64,000 bases of DNA from Superficieibacter sp. HKU1. GTDB lineage: Bacteria > Pseudomonadota > Gammaproteobacteria > Enterobacterales > Enterobacteriaceae. This document shows positions 8,608-17,463 of this stretch, in pieces. How positions within the stretch are numbered: the stretch's first letter is position 1; each line of letters opens with the position of its first letter. A program made the translations under genes and the position numbers. The stretch covers positions 3,596,001-3,660,000 of the forward strand of contig NZ_CP119754.1 of the NCBI RefSeq assembly GCF_029319185.1. The letters are read 5' to 3'. The notes below the pieces were generated by a model. It was given only the letters and a program-made list of their open reading frames with translations. It did not search any database and was not told where the DNA came from.

Positions 8608-8620
8608 AAAATAGCATTAT

Positions 8621-9613
8621 TTACTCGCGGAACAGCGCTTCGATATTCAGCCCCTGCGCCTGAAGGATTTCACGCAGACGGCGCAGACCTTCAACCTGGA
8701 TCTGACGAACGCGTTCACGTGTCAGGCCGATTTCGCGGCCCACATCTTCAAGCGTTGCAGCTTCATAACCCAGCAGACCGAAACGACGCGCCAGCACTTC
8801 ACGCTGTTTGGCGTTCAGTTCGAACAGCCATTTAACGATGCTTTGTTTCATGTCATCGTCTTGCGTGGTGTCTTCCGGGCCGTTGTCTTTTTCATCGGCC
8901 AGAATGTCCAGCAGCGCTTTTTCGGAATCGCCACCCAGCGGGGTGTCTACCGAGGTGATGCGCTCGTTAAGACGCAGCATACGGCTTACGTCATCAACCG
9001 GTTTGTCCAGCTGTTCAGCAATCTCTTCCGCACTCGGCTCGTGGTCCAGTTTGTGGGACAGTTCACGCGCGGTACGCAGATAAACGTTCAGCTCTTTGAC
9101 AATATGGATCGGCAGACGAATCGTACGGGTTTGATTCATGATCGCCCGTTCAATGGTCTGACGGATCCACCACGTCGCGTAAGTTGAGAAGCGGAAACCA
9201 CGTTCCGGATCAAATTTCTCAACCGCACGAATCAGCCCCAGATTGCCCTCTTCAATCAGATCCAGCAGCGCCAGACCACGATTACCATAACGACGGGCAA
9301 TTTTCACGACCAGACGCAGGTTACTTTCAATCATGCGACGACGTGAGGCGACATCTCCGCGCAATGCGCGACGGGCGAAGTAAACTTCTTCTTCCGCTGT
9401 TAATAATGGAGAATAACCAATTTCTCCGAGGTAAAGCTGTGTCGCGTCAAGTACACGTTGTGTAGCGCCTTGCGATAACAGTTCTTCCTCTGCCAGGTCG
9501 TTATCACTAGGTTCCTCAACAACTAAGGCTTTTTCATCAAAAGCCTCTACTCCATTCTCATCAAATTGCGCGTCTTCATTTAAATCATGAACTTTCAGCG
9601 TATTCTGACTCAT
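8621..9613 (-). CDS. rpoS: RNA polymerase sigma factor RpoS (sigma-38)
   Basis: 330 residues, as in E. coli. The start at 9613 (MSQNTLKVHDLNEDA) is fixed by TAGGAG upstream. Region 1.2 is followed by region 2 with the core-binding DLIEEGNLGLIRAVEKFD and the -10 reading and melting segment FSTYATWWIRQTIERA; region 4 ends with the -35 helix-turn-helix LEDVGREIGLTRERVRQI. RpoS directs transcription in stationary phase and general stress. The frame is intact, unlike many laboratory isolates with rpoS lesions. In E. coli the main promoter is inside nlpD about 570 bases upstream, which would be near 10180 here, giving a long structured leader that Hfq and small RNAs open. Confidence 0.98.
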   Translation of the reverse strand: MSQNTLKVHDLNEDAQFDENGVEAFDEKALVVEEPSDNDLAEEELLSQGATQRVLDATQLYLGEIGYSPLLTAEEEVYFARRALRGDVASRRRMIESNLRLVVKIARRYGNRGLALLDLIEEGNLGLIRAVEKFDPERGFRFSTYATWWIRQTIERAIMNQTRTIRLPIHIVKELNVYLRTARELSHKLDHEPSAEEIAEQLDKPVDDVSRMLRLNERITSVDTPLGGDSEKALLDILADEKDNGPEDTTQDDDMKQSIVKWLFELNAKQREVLARRFGLLGYEAATLEDVGREIGLTRERVRQIQVEGLRRLREILQAQGLNIEALFRE

Positions 9614-9672
9614 AAGGTGGCTCCTACCCGTGATCCCTGGACGACACACACTGGTGAGTGCATCCCGCCTGA

Positions 9673-10821
9673 TTATCGCTGCGGTAAGTAACGCAGCGGG
9701 TTTACGGATTTCCCCTTGTAACGAATTTCAAAATGTAAACGTGTAGAGCTGGTTCCAGTGCTACCCATGGTAGCTATTTTCTGCCCCGCCTTGACCTCTT
9801 GTTGCTCCCGGACCAGCATTGTATCGTTATGGGCGTAGGCACTCAGGTAATCATCGTTATGTTTGATGATGATTAGATTACCGTAACCGCGCAGGGCATT
9901 CCCGGCATATACAACCCGACCGTCTGCGGTCGCGATGATAGCCTGACCTTTGCTACCTGCAATATCGATCCCTTTATTGCCGTTTTCGGTGGCAGAGAAG
10001 TTTTCGATAATGTTGCCATCAGTCGGCCAGCGCCAGGTAGAGATAGGCGAGCTGGTGGTCGTGCTGCTGGCTGTCGGTTCAGTTGTGCTGACGGTAGATG
10101 GCGCCGTAACAGGTGCCGTGACGGGTGTACTCGTCGTCGGGCGGTTGTTAGGCAACATTTTGTTAGCACTTTGTTCACCTGAGTCCTCAGAATATGTAAT
10201 TGTTGGCTGGGATGCAACAGGCACGGTTGAATTCTGTGCAGGTTTTAAGACAATTCCTTGTGCATTTGCATCCGCTTGCGTCACCGCGTTGCCGCCGGTG
10301 ATTGGCGTACCGGATGCATTGCCCACCTGAAGCACCTGTCCGACGTTCAAAGCATAGGGTGCCGCCACGTTATTACGCTGCGCCAGATCGCGGAAATCGT
10401 TCCCGGTCACCCACGCAATATAGAACAGCGTGTCGCCACGCTTAACGGTATAGGTGCTGCCGCCGGTATAGCTGCCTTTAGGGATATTGCCGTATTTACG
10501 GTTGTAAACAATACGACCGTTTTCAACCTGCACATTTTGCTGGGCAACAGGTTGCGTCGGCATGGTTTGCGGCTGCACGGGTTGTACTGGCTGAACAGGC
10601 TGGATCTGCGGCGTTTGCGGTGCCGGCGTTGAATTGCCCATTTTAGAAGGCGGCGTGATGAGCATCCCGGAATCTGCACTGGACGTGCCGGATGCGTTGC
10701 CGTTAACAGAGCTTACGGGTGCCGGGGTACTGTCCGAGTTACCGCAGCCTGCCAGACAAAGTGAAATCAGTGATAATGCCGCCACGCGGCTTACGGTGAA
10801 TTTAGGGCTTCCCGTGCTCAT
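9673..10821 (-). CDS. nlpD: Murein hydrolase activator NlpD, lipoprotein
   Basis: 382 residues. A lipoprotein signal peptide ends in LAGC with Cys26 as the lipidated residue. A Pro/Gln-rich linker (IQPVQPVQPVQPQ) is followed by a LysM domain (TYTVKRGDTLFYIAWVTG, about residues 123-167), another linker rich in Thr and Ser, and a C-terminal LytM/M23 domain (about 265-382). As in other NlpD proteins the LytM domain lacks a full set of zinc ligands, so it activates the amidase AmiC instead of cutting murein itself during daughter-cell separation. It lies in the outer membrane facing the periplasm. The gene also houses the rpoS promoter. The distance to rpoS is 59 bases. Confidence 0.97.
   Translation of the reverse strand: MSTGSPKFTVSRVAALSLISLCLAGCGNSDSTPAPVSSVNGNASGTSSADSGMLITPPSKMGNSTPAPQTPQIQPVQPVQPVQPQTMPTQPVAQQNVQVENGRIVYNRKYGNIPKGSYTGGSTYTVKRGDTLFYIAWVTGNDFRDLAQRNNVAAPYALNVGQVLQVGNASGTPITGGNAVTQADANAQGIVLKPAQNSTVPVASQPTITYSEDSGEQSANKMLPNNRPTTSTPVTAPVTAPSTVSTTEPTASSTTTSSPISTWRWPTDGNIIENFSATENGNKGIDIAGSKGQAIIATADGRVVYAGNALRGYGNLIIIKHNDDYLSAYAHNDTMLVREQQEVKAGQKIATMGSTGTSSTRLHFEIRYKGKSVNPLRYLPQR
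9698..9732 (-). promoter_or_regulatory. rpoS leader segment for DsrA/RprA/ArcZ pairing
   Basis: Read on the minus strand, this piece of the nlpD 3' end contains CGTTACAAGGGGAAATCC, matching the part of the E. coli rpoS leader that pairs with activating small RNAs roughly 90-120 bases before the start codon. It doubles as NlpD codons for RYKGKSVNP. Function is inferred from that identity. Confidence 0.7.
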
Positions 10822-10943
10822 TTATCCCCCAGGAATAGGTTAACTACCAGTGACTTAAAACCGTGCAAGGCAGCGGTGCGAACACTGAAAACAGGTTCAC
10901 CATACGCTGAAATTTCATGAAATAACCAGGATAAATCCGGGTC

Positions 10944-11570
10944 TCAGGCCAGCTCCCCTTTGACCAGAGGAACAAAGCGCACTGCCTCAACGGTATCAAT
11001 AATAAATTCATCTCCCCGTCGGCACACCCGCTTAAGATACTGGTGTTCATCGCCAACGGGCAATACAAGGACGCCGCCATCAGCCAACTGCGACATCAGT
11101 GCCGCCGGAATTTCAGGCGGTGCGGCCGTCACGATGATGGCGTCAAAAGGCGCACGCGCGTGCCAGCCCTGCCAGCCATCGCCATGACGGGTGGAAACAT
11201 TATGCAGATCGAGTTGTTTCAGGCGACGCCGTGCGTGCCACTGCAGGCTTTTAATCCGTTCAACGGAACAGACGTGGTGAACAAGATGCGCCAGAATCGC
11301 CGTCTGATACCCGGACCCGGTGCCGACTTCCAGCACCCGGCATTCGGGCGTCAGTTCCAGCAGCTCGGTCATTCTCGCCACCATATAAGGCTGAGAAATG
11401 GTCTGCCCCTGGCCGATAGGGAGCGCGACGTTCTCCCATGCCTGATGTTCAAACGCTTCATCGATAAACTTTTCACGCGGAACCAGAGCGATGGCCTCAA
11501 GCACATGCTCATCTTTTATTCCCTGAGTACGTAGTTGATCGAGAAGGCTCTGAACGCGTTTGCTTATCAT
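10944..11570 (-). CDS. pcm: Protein-L-isoaspartate O-methyltransferase
   Basis: 208 residues, the E. coli length. The class I SAM-binding motif is VLEVGTGSGYQTAILA; the upstream PIMT signature GQGQTISQPYMVA positions the isoaspartyl peptide; a later motif is FDAIIVTAAPPEIP. It methylates isoaspartyl residues in aged proteins so that they can revert to aspartate. The start codon overlaps the surE stop (ATGA), showing translational coupling. The operon order surE-pcm-nlpD-rpoS is conserved, and pcm and surE are both tied to stationary-phase survival. Confidence 0.97.
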   Translation of the reverse strand: MISKRVQSLLDQLRTQGIKDEHVLEAIALVPREKFIDEAFEHQAWENVALPIGQGQTISQPYMVARMTELLELTPECRVLEVGTGSGYQTAILAHLVHHVCSVERIKSLQWHARRRLKQLDLHNVSTRHGDGWQGWHARAPFDAIIVTAAPPEIPAALMSQLADGGVLVLPVGDEHQYLKRVCRRGDEFIIDTVEAVRFVPLVKGELA

Positions 11571-12325
11571 GACGTGCCTGCTCCTGCTCGCGTTAGCCAG
11601 TCAGAAACGACGTCACGCGCGCTGTGCGCGGTTAAATCCACGTGCAGCGGCGTAACCGAAACATAGCCTTCGTCTACCGCAGCGAAGTCCGTCTCCGGAC
11701 CCGCATCGAATTTTTCACCGGGCGGGCCGATCCAGTACAGGACGTTGCCGCGCGGATCTTCCTGCGGGATCACCTGATCGGCCGGATGGCGGCTGCCGCA
11801 GCGGGTCACGCGAAAGCCTTTAATTTGATCTAAAGGCAGATCCGGCACGTTGATATTGAGAATGCGCCCGGTGCGCAGCGGCTCACGGCTGAGCGCGCGC
11901 AGCAGCGTACAGGTGACCGCCGCCGCGGTATCGTAGTGTTTATGGCCGTTCAGTGAGACGGCGAGCGCGGGAAAGCCAAGGTGACGCCCTTCCATCGCCG
12001 CTGCCACGGTGCCGGAGTAGATCACATCGTCGCCAAGATTTGGCCCGGCGTTAATCCCCGAGACGACGACGTCCGGACGCGGGCGCATCAGCGCATTAAC
12101 GCCCAGATAAACGCAGTCCGTCGGCGTGCCCATCTGGACCGCAATATCACCGTTTTCATACTCAAAGGTACGCAGCGAGGATTCCAGCGTCAGCGAGTTT
12201 GATGCGCCGCTGCGATTACGATCGGGGGCCACCACCTGCACCTCGGCAAATTCACGCAGCGCTTTCGCCAGCGTCTGAATGCCTGGTGCGTGGATGCCGT
12301 CATCGTTACTCAGCAATATTCGCAT
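11567..12325 (-). CDS. surE: 5'/3'-nucleotidase SurE
   Basis: 252 residues from the ATG at 12325 (MRILLSNDDG). The metal site is formed by SNDDG with Asn and Asp ligands, SGASNSLTL and VVSGINAGPNLGDD. SurE hydrolyses nucleoside 5'- and 3'-monophosphates and short polyphosphate in stationary phase. The gene begins within the last 20 bases of truD and its stop overlaps the pcm start. An upstream in-frame Met at 12370 lies inside truD and has no family support. Confidence 0.97.
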   Translation of the reverse strand: MRILLSNDDGIHAPGIQTLAKALREFAEVQVVAPDRNRSGASNSLTLESSLRTFEYENGDIAVQMGTPTDCVYLGVNALMRPRPDVVVSGINAGPNLGDDVIYSGTVAAAMEGRHLGFPALAVSLNGHKHYDTAAAVTCTLLRALSREPLRTGRILNINVPDLPLDQIKGFRVTRCGSRHPADQVIPQEDPRGNVLYWIGPPGEKFDAGPETDFAAVDEGYVSVTPLHVDLTAHSARDVVSDWLTRAGAGTS

Positions 12326-13355
12326 AATCACCTGAAGTGTTAATAAGTTCTCTGACCACGCTGGTGGCAAAGCTGCCCGCCGGAAGCCAGAAGCGTAACT
12401 CCACGGTCACGTCATCCCACCAGTTCCAGTTCATTTGCTGCGGATAAAGCAGCATAGCACGGCGTGAAGCCTCGACTTTTTCACGCAACAGCAGCTGCTG
12501 TAATAGCGTTTCTTCTGCAATAGCGGCCTGCTCAAAGGCCAGCGCCTCGCGCTGCGTGCCCCATTCGCCGCTACCGGGAAGGGACGCCGTGATCATCAGC
12601 TCGTGGTTATCAACGCGGGATTGTAGTTCGGCCTGTTCTTCAGAAGCGGCCACGAACCAGCTCCCGCGCCCCGCTAATTGTAGCGCATCGCCGTCAACAA
12701 CTTGATTAAAGTCTGGTTTTTTCAAACGCGTGCTGACTATCTGATTAAACAACGCGCTACGGGCTGCCGACAACCAAAAACTGCGTTTATTCCGATCGCG
12801 GACCGGGCCGCCGCTTTGTGCCCAGCGTAACGCCCCCTGAAGATTGCTGCCGCCGATGCCAAAGCGCTGCACGCCAAAGTAGTTCGGCACGCCCGCGGCC
12901 TGAATGGCCTGTAAACGCTGTTCGACGCTGTCGCGCTGCGAGACTTCACGCAGGATCAGCGTAAAATAATTGCCCTTTAACGCCCCGGGACGCAGCTTAC
13001 GTTTATGGCGGGCGTATTCCAGTACCTGACAGCCCTCGAGCTGAAAGGCGCTGAGATCCGGCATCTCTTTGCCAGGCACGCGGGCGCACAGCCATTGTTC
13101 CGTCACTGCCTGCTTATCTTTTTGCCCGGCAAAGCTGACCTCACGCGCCGGAACGTTAAGAAATTTCGCCAGCGCATCGGCGACAAAACGCGTATTGCAG
13201 CCGTTTTTCAGGATCCGCACGAGGACGTGCTCGCCCTCACCGTCAGGTGCAAAACCGAGATCTTCGACGACCAGAAAATCCTCCGGGCTGGCTTTCAGCA
13301 GTCCCTGCCCCTGCGGCTTGCCGTGCAGGTACGTCAGATTTTCGACGTCGATCAT
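12306..13355 (-). CDS. truD: tRNA pseudouridine(13) synthase TruD
   Basis: 349 residues, the family length. The catalytic aspartate is Asp80 in FAGQKDKQAV, and the TruD domain motifs PNYFGVQRFG and GALKGNYFTL follow. It converts U13 of tRNA-Glu to pseudouridine. The start overlaps the ispF stop by four bases and the 3' end overlaps surE, part of a closely packed run of six genes. Confidence 0.97.
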   Translation of the reverse strand: MIDVENLTYLHGKPQGQGLLKASPEDFLVVEDLGFAPDGEGEHVLVRILKNGCNTRFVADALAKFLNVPAREVSFAGQKDKQAVTEQWLCARVPGKEMPDLSAFQLEGCQVLEYARHKRKLRPGALKGNYFTLILREVSQRDSVEQRLQAIQAAGVPNYFGVQRFGIGGSNLQGALRWAQSGGPVRDRNKRSFWLSAARSALFNQIVSTRLKKPDFNQVVDGDALQLAGRGSWFVAASEEQAELQSRVDNHELMITASLPGSGEWGTQREALAFEQAAIAEETLLQQLLLREKVEASRRAMLLYPQQMNWNWWDDVTVELRFWLPAGSFATSVVRELINTSGDYANIAE

Positions 13356-13831
13356 TTGGCCGCCTTATGCAGCAGGGCTACCGCTTCACAGGCAATACCT
13401 TCCCCACGGCCGGTGAAGCCCAGTTTTTCCGTGGTGGTGGCTTTGACGTTAACATCATCCATATGGCAGCCGAGATCTTCAGCGATGAAAATGCGCATTT
13501 GCGGGATATGCGGCAGCATTTTGGGGGCCTGGGCAATAATCGTGACATCAACGTTGCCAAGGGTATAGCCTTTCGCCTGGATGCGTCGCCACGCCTCGCG
13601 CAGCAGTTCACGGCTGTCGGCGCCTTTGAATGCCGGATCGGTATCCGGGAACAGTTTGCCGATATCGCCCAGCGCCGCCGCGCCGAGCAGCGCATCGGTC
13701 AGGGCATGGAGTGCAACATCACCATCAGAGTGGGCCAGCAGCCCTTTTTCGTAAGGGACGCGCACGCCGCCAATGATAATCGGGCCTGCGCCGCCGAAAG
13801 CGTGCACATCAAAACCGTGTCCAATTCGCAT
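13352..13831 (-). CDS. ispF: 2-C-methyl-D-erythritol 2,4-cyclodiphosphate synthase
   Basis: 159 residues. The zinc ligands Asp8 and His10 are in RIGHGFDVHAFG, with the third in SDGDVALHAL; the CDP-binding segment VDVTIIAQAPKML is present. IspF closes CDP-methylerythritol phosphate to the cyclodiphosphate in the MEP isoprenoid pathway. ATG shares one base with the ispD stop (TAATG), so synthesis of the two consecutive pathway enzymes is coupled. Confidence 0.98.
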   Translation of the reverse strand: MRIGHGFDVHAFGGAGPIIIGGVRVPYEKGLLAHSDGDVALHALTDALLGAAALGDIGKLFPDTDPAFKGADSRELLREAWRRIQAKGYTLGNVDVTIIAQAPKMLPHIPQMRIFIAEDLGCHMDDVNVKATTTEKLGFTGRGEGIACEAVALLHKAAK

Positions 13832-14541
13832 TATGTCTGCTCCTGGTGGTGAAATCGGGTGAGATAAAATTCGGCAAGCGCCAGATCTTCCGGACGCGTC
13901 ACTTTGATATTATCCGCGCGACCGGGGATCAGTTCGGGATGGAAACCACAGTATTCCAGCGCAGAGGCTTCATCTGTGATAATCGCGCCCTCATTAAGGG
14001 CGCGCGTCAGGCAGTCGGTAAGCAGTTCCCGCGGGAAGAATTGTGGCGTCAGCGCGTGCCAGAGATCGTTGCGATCGACGGTATGGGCGATGGCCGGTTT
14101 CCCTGGCTCGCCGCGCTTCATGGTATCGCGGACCGGGGCAGCCAGAATACCGCCCACGCGGCTGGTTTCACTGAGCGCGAGCAGACGATTCAGATCGTCC
14201 TGACACAGGCAGGGGCGCGCGGCGTCATGCACCAGCACCCAGCTGGCGTCGCCTGCGGCCTTCAGGCCAGCCAGTACGGAATCGGCGCGTTCGCTGCCGC
14301 CGTCGACGACGGTAACCTGTGGATGGTTCGCCAGCGGCAACTGCTGAAAGCGCACATCACCCGGCGTAATGGCGATGATCACCCGCTGTACGCGAGGGTG
14401 CGCCAGAAGCGCTGCCACCGCGTGTTCGAGAATCGTTTTGTTACCAATTGAGAGGTATTGTTTCGGGCACTCCGTCTGCATGCGGCGGCCAAAACCGGCT
14501 GCCGGAACCACGGCGCAAACGCCTGGAAAAGTTGCTGCCAT
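13831..14541 (-). CDS. ispD: 2-C-methyl-D-erythritol 4-phosphate cytidylyltransferase
   Basis: 236 residues. The nucleotidyltransferase loop is VPAAGFGRRMQTECPK with the catalytic Arg and Lys; VHDAARPCL is the second CTP-binding motif. It makes CDP-methylerythritol from MEP and CTP. It starts 18 bases after the ftsB stop and is followed without gap by ispF, the usual ftsB-ispD-ispF order. Confidence 0.98.
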   Translation of the reverse strand: MAATFPGVCAVVPAAGFGRRMQTECPKQYLSIGNKTILEHAVAALLAHPRVQRVIIAITPGDVRFQQLPLANHPQVTVVDGGSERADSVLAGLKAAGDASWVLVHDAARPCLCQDDLNRLLALSETSRVGGILAAPVRDTMKRGEPGKPAIAHTVDRNDLWHALTPQFFPRELLTDCLTRALNEGAIITDEASALEYCGFHPELIPGRADNIKVTRPEDLALAEFYLTRFHHQEQT

Positions 14542-14559
14542 CTTGCGTTCCTGGGCCTG

Positions 14560-14871
14560 TTATCGATTATTTTGCCCTGCACTCAGATTGCGTTTAGACG
14601 CATCCGGCACCAGACGATAAAAGGTTTCGCCCGGTCGGGTCATACTCAGTTCATTACGCGCGCGTTCTTCGATCGCTTCCTGACCACCGTTAAGATCGTC
14701 AATTTCCGCAAAGAGTTGATCGTTGCGCGCTTTTAATTTTGCGTTTGTGGTTTGCTGGACCTGGACATCATCGCTGACGCGGCTGTAATCATGTAATCCA
14801 TTTTTGCCAAACCACAGCGAATACTGTAGCCAGACCAGTAAAGCCAGCAATATCAGCGTTAGTTTACCCAT
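14560..14871 (-). CDS. ftsB: Cell division protein FtsB
   Basis: 103 residues, the E. coli length. One N-terminal membrane helix (LTLILLALLVWLQYSLWF) is followed by a periplasmic coiled coil (about residues 30-70) and the conserved RNELSMTRPGETFYR. FtsB joins FtsL and FtsQ in the divisome and activates FtsWI. It is the first gene of the run ftsB-ispD-ispF-truD-surE-pcm; the 175 bases before it, up to ygbE, should hold its promoter, but I cannot fix the hexamers. Confidence 0.97.
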   Translation of the reverse strand: MGKLTLILLALLVWLQYSLWFGKNGLHDYSRVSDDVQVQQTTNAKLKARNDQLFAEIDDLNGGQEAIEERARNELSMTRPGETFYRLVPDASKRNLSAGQNNR

Positions 14872-15046
14872 CCTGCCCCCTGAAAAACGGCATCATCATC
14901 CCATAACTCGCCCGAGGACTCTACCCCGGCGGCGGGCGACACCGCGTGAACGCGCCAAATGTACCATATTTTGCCCACAGGTAAGTATGCCACGTAATAA
15001 TGAGGCCAGATGCGTTGTTCAATCATAATTCAGCGTCAGGAAGAAT

Positions 15047-15370
15047 CTACCCCATCAGCCACATAAACAGAATGCCAAACATCGCAATAACGGTTAGCGC
15101 CGTGGCGACAGAGGTATAAAGAAATTTGCCATTCAGCAGAGAATAAAGCGCGATGCCGACCACGACGGCGACCGGCATCAGCGCCAGAAAGAAAGGCCAG
15201 GTATAGAGAAAGAAAAACAGCGTATTGGGGCCATAGATGAGAAAGGGAATACCCGCCGCCAGCAGCCATGAGATAAACCCCACCACGGCACCGGGAAAAG
15301 ACCAGGTGGTCTCTTCATCGGCCGTTAGCGACTCAGTCGTGGTGATGCTTAAATTTTGGCTATTGCGCAT
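15047..15370 (-). CDS. ygbE: DUF3561 inner-membrane protein YgbE
   Basis: 107 residues with three hydrophobic stretches (about residues 28-44, 50-75 and 87-105), consistent with a small inner-membrane protein. The sequence WSFPGAVVGFISWLLAAGIPFLIY with its FFFLYTWPFFLALMP block is that of YgbE. Its function is unknown. It lies 51 bases downstream of cysC, as in E. coli, and is probably reached by readthrough of the cys operon; a hairpin of seven pairs (CAACCGG/CCGGTTG, 15391-15417) sits in the gap. Confidence 0.88.
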   Translation of the reverse strand: MRNSQNLSITTTESLTADEETTWSFPGAVVGFISWLLAAGIPFLIYGPNTLFFFLYTWPFFLALMPVAVVVGIALYSLLNGKFLYTSVATALTVIAMFGILFMWLMG

Positions 15371-15421
15371 ATCTAATCCTGTTGCCTGGCCAACCGGACG
15401 ATGGCTTCGCCCGGTTGCGTA

Positions 15422-16027
15422 TCAGGATCTGATAATATCGCTCTGTCTGAGCAGATCTAATAATCGGTTAACCAAATTTGTTACTAATTGTTCACCATCA
15501 AGATGCATTTCCGCGCTTTCCGGCGCTTCGTAGACGGAATCAATGCCGGTAAAATGGGGTAATTCTCCTGCCCGCGCTTTTTTGTATAACCCTTTCGGAT
15601 CGCGCGTTTCACAGATCGCCAGCGGCGTATCCACAAAGATTTCGAAGAAACGCCCCTCCCCCACCTGCTCGCGCACCATTTGCCGTTCAGCACGGTGCGG
15701 CGAGATAAAGGCCGTCAACACCACCAGACCCGCATCGACCATCAGCCGCGCGACCTCTCCCACGCGGCGGATATTTTCTTTCCGATCTTCATCGCTGAAG
15801 CCGAGATCGCGGCATAGCCCGTGGCGGACGTTGTCGCCGTCCAGCAGATAGGTGCTGACGCCCAGACGATGCAGCGCCTCTTCCAGCGCCCCCGCGACGG
15901 TGGATTTACCCGAGCCTGAAAGCCCGGTAAACCACAGCACTACGCCACGGTGACCGTGGAGCTGCTCGCGCTGCGCCGCAGTCACCGGATGAGCGTGCCA
16001 GACGACATTGTCATCGTGCTGCGCCAT
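15422..16027 (-). CDS. cysC: Adenylylsulfate kinase
   Basis: 201 residues. The P-loop is FTGLSGSGKSTVAGAL; LLDGDNVRHGLCRDLGFS binds APS, and FVDTPLAICETRDPKGLYKKAR is the lid region. CysC phosphorylates APS to PAPS, the second step of sulfate activation. The ATG shares a base with the cysN stop (cysN ends at 16027), so CysN and CysC are coupled. Last gene of the cysGDNC operon, which is induced by CysB under sulfur limitation. Confidence 0.98.
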   Translation of the reverse strand: MAQHDDNVVWHAHPVTAAQREQLHGHRGVVLWFTGLSGSGKSTVAGALEEALHRLGVSTYLLDGDNVRHGLCRDLGFSDEDRKENIRRVGEVARLMVDAGLVVLTAFISPHRAERQMVREQVGEGRFFEIFVDTPLAICETRDPKGLYKKARAGELPHFTGIDSVYEAPESAEMHLDGEQLVTNLVNRLLDLLRQSDIIRS

Positions 16028-17454
16028 TATTTGCCTCCCAGCAAATCACGCGCGCCCCAGTGCGGGAAGTGCTTACGCACCAGCGCGTTCATTTCCAGTT
16101 CGAAGGCGCTGTACTCAGACGGCACGGCGGTCTCCTGCGCATACGCTTCCTGCACCAGTCCGGCCCCGACCGTAACGTTGGTGAGGCGATCAATAAAGAT
16201 CATCCCGCCGGTCACCGGGTTGTCCTGGTATTTATCGAGCACCAGCGGCTCGTCAAAGGTGAGATCCACCAGACCGATACCGTTCAGCGGCAGATCCTCC
16301 GCGGCGTGCTGGGTCAGGTTATTGATATCAAACTGATGGCGAATCGCATCCACCCGCGCACGCGTTTTCTTGCCGGCAATTTTAATATCCAGACTTTGCC
16401 CCGCCGTCAGCGGCTGCTCGGTCATCCACACCACGTTGACCGAGGCGCGTTGTACCGCAGGCAGTGATTCGCTGGCATCCAGCAACAGATCGCCGCGGCT
16501 GATGTCAATTTCATCTTTCAGCACCAGCGTAATGGCTTCCCCCGCTGCCGCGGCCTCTAAATCTCCGTCAAAGGTAACGATACGCGCCACGGTGGATTCC
16601 ACGCCGGACGGCAGGACTTTGATCCGCTGGCCGACGTTGACGGTCCCGGAAGCGACCGTACCGGAATAACCCCGGAAATCGAGGTTTGGACGGTTAACGT
16701 ACTGCACCGGGAAGCGCATCGGCTGCCGATCGACCACGCGCTGGATCTCAACGGTTTCCAGCACTTCCAGCAGCGTCGGGCCGCTATACCACGGCATCTT
16801 ACCGCTGGCACCGGCAACATTATCGCCTTCCAGCGCCGACAGCGGCACAAAACGGATATCCAGATTGCCCGGCAGCTGCGCCGCGAAGGTCAGATAATCT
16901 TCACGAATGCGGTTAAAGGTCTCTTCGCTAAAGTCGACGAGATCCATTTTATTGATCGCCACCACCAGATGCTTGATCCCCAGCAGCGTGGAGATAAAGC
17001 TGTGACGACGGGTCTGATCCAGTACGCCTTTACGCGCGTCGATCAGCAGGATCGCCAGATCGCAGGTGGATGCCCCGGTCGCCATATTGCGCGTGTACTG
17101 CTCGTGCCCCGGCGTATCGGCGATGATAAATTTACGCTTTTCCGTGGAGAAATAGCGGTAGGCCACGTCAATGGTGATGCCCTGCTCGCGTTCGGCCTGC
17201 AGGCCGTCTACCAGCAGCGCCAGATCCAGCTTCTCACCCTGGGTGCCGTGACGTTTGCTGTCGTTATGCAGCGAGGAAAGCTGATCTTCATAAATCTGCC
17301 GCGTGTCGTGCAGCAGGCGGCCAATTAGCGTGCTTTTACCGTCGTCCACGCTGCCGCAGGTCAGGAAACGCAGCAGGCTTTTATACTGCTGAGCGTGCAT
17401 CCAGGCCTCTACGCCGCCTTCGTTGGCAATTTGTTGCGCAATTGTCGTATTCAT
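16027..17454 (-). CDS. cysN: Sulfate adenylyltransferase subunit 1 (GTPase)
   Basis: 475 residues, EF-Tu-like. G motifs are GSVDDGKST, the switch DTPGHEQYTRNMATGAS and NKMDLVD. Domains II and III follow. CysN couples GTP hydrolysis to formation of APS from ATP and sulfate by CysD. It follows cysD by nine bases. Confidence 0.98.
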   Translation of the reverse strand: MNTTIAQQIANEGGVEAWMHAQQYKSLLRFLTCGSVDDGKSTLIGRLLHDTRQIYEDQLSSLHNDSKRHGTQGEKLDLALLVDGLQAEREQGITIDVAYRYFSTEKRKFIIADTPGHEQYTRNMATGASTCDLAILLIDARKGVLDQTRRHSFISTLLGIKHLVVAINKMDLVDFSEETFNRIREDYLTFAAQLPGNLDIRFVPLSALEGDNVAGASGKMPWYSGPTLLEVLETVEIQRVVDRQPMRFPVQYVNRPNLDFRGYSGTVASGTVNVGQRIKVLPSGVESTVARIVTFDGDLEAAAAGEAITLVLKDEIDISRGDLLLDASESLPAVQRASVNVVWMTEQPLTAGQSLDIKIAGKKTRARVDAIRHQFDINNLTQHAAEDLPLNGIGLVDLTFDEPLVLDKYQDNPVTGGMIFIDRLTNVTVGAGLVQEAYAQETAVPSEYSAFELEMNALVRKHFPHWGARDLLGGK

Positions 17455-17463
17455 GGCGGCTCC

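Noticed and set aside
13005..14451. Long plus-strand open frames opposite truD, ispF and ispD
   Set aside because: They mirror the codon pattern of well-identified minus-strand genes, have no family resemblance and no ribosome sites.
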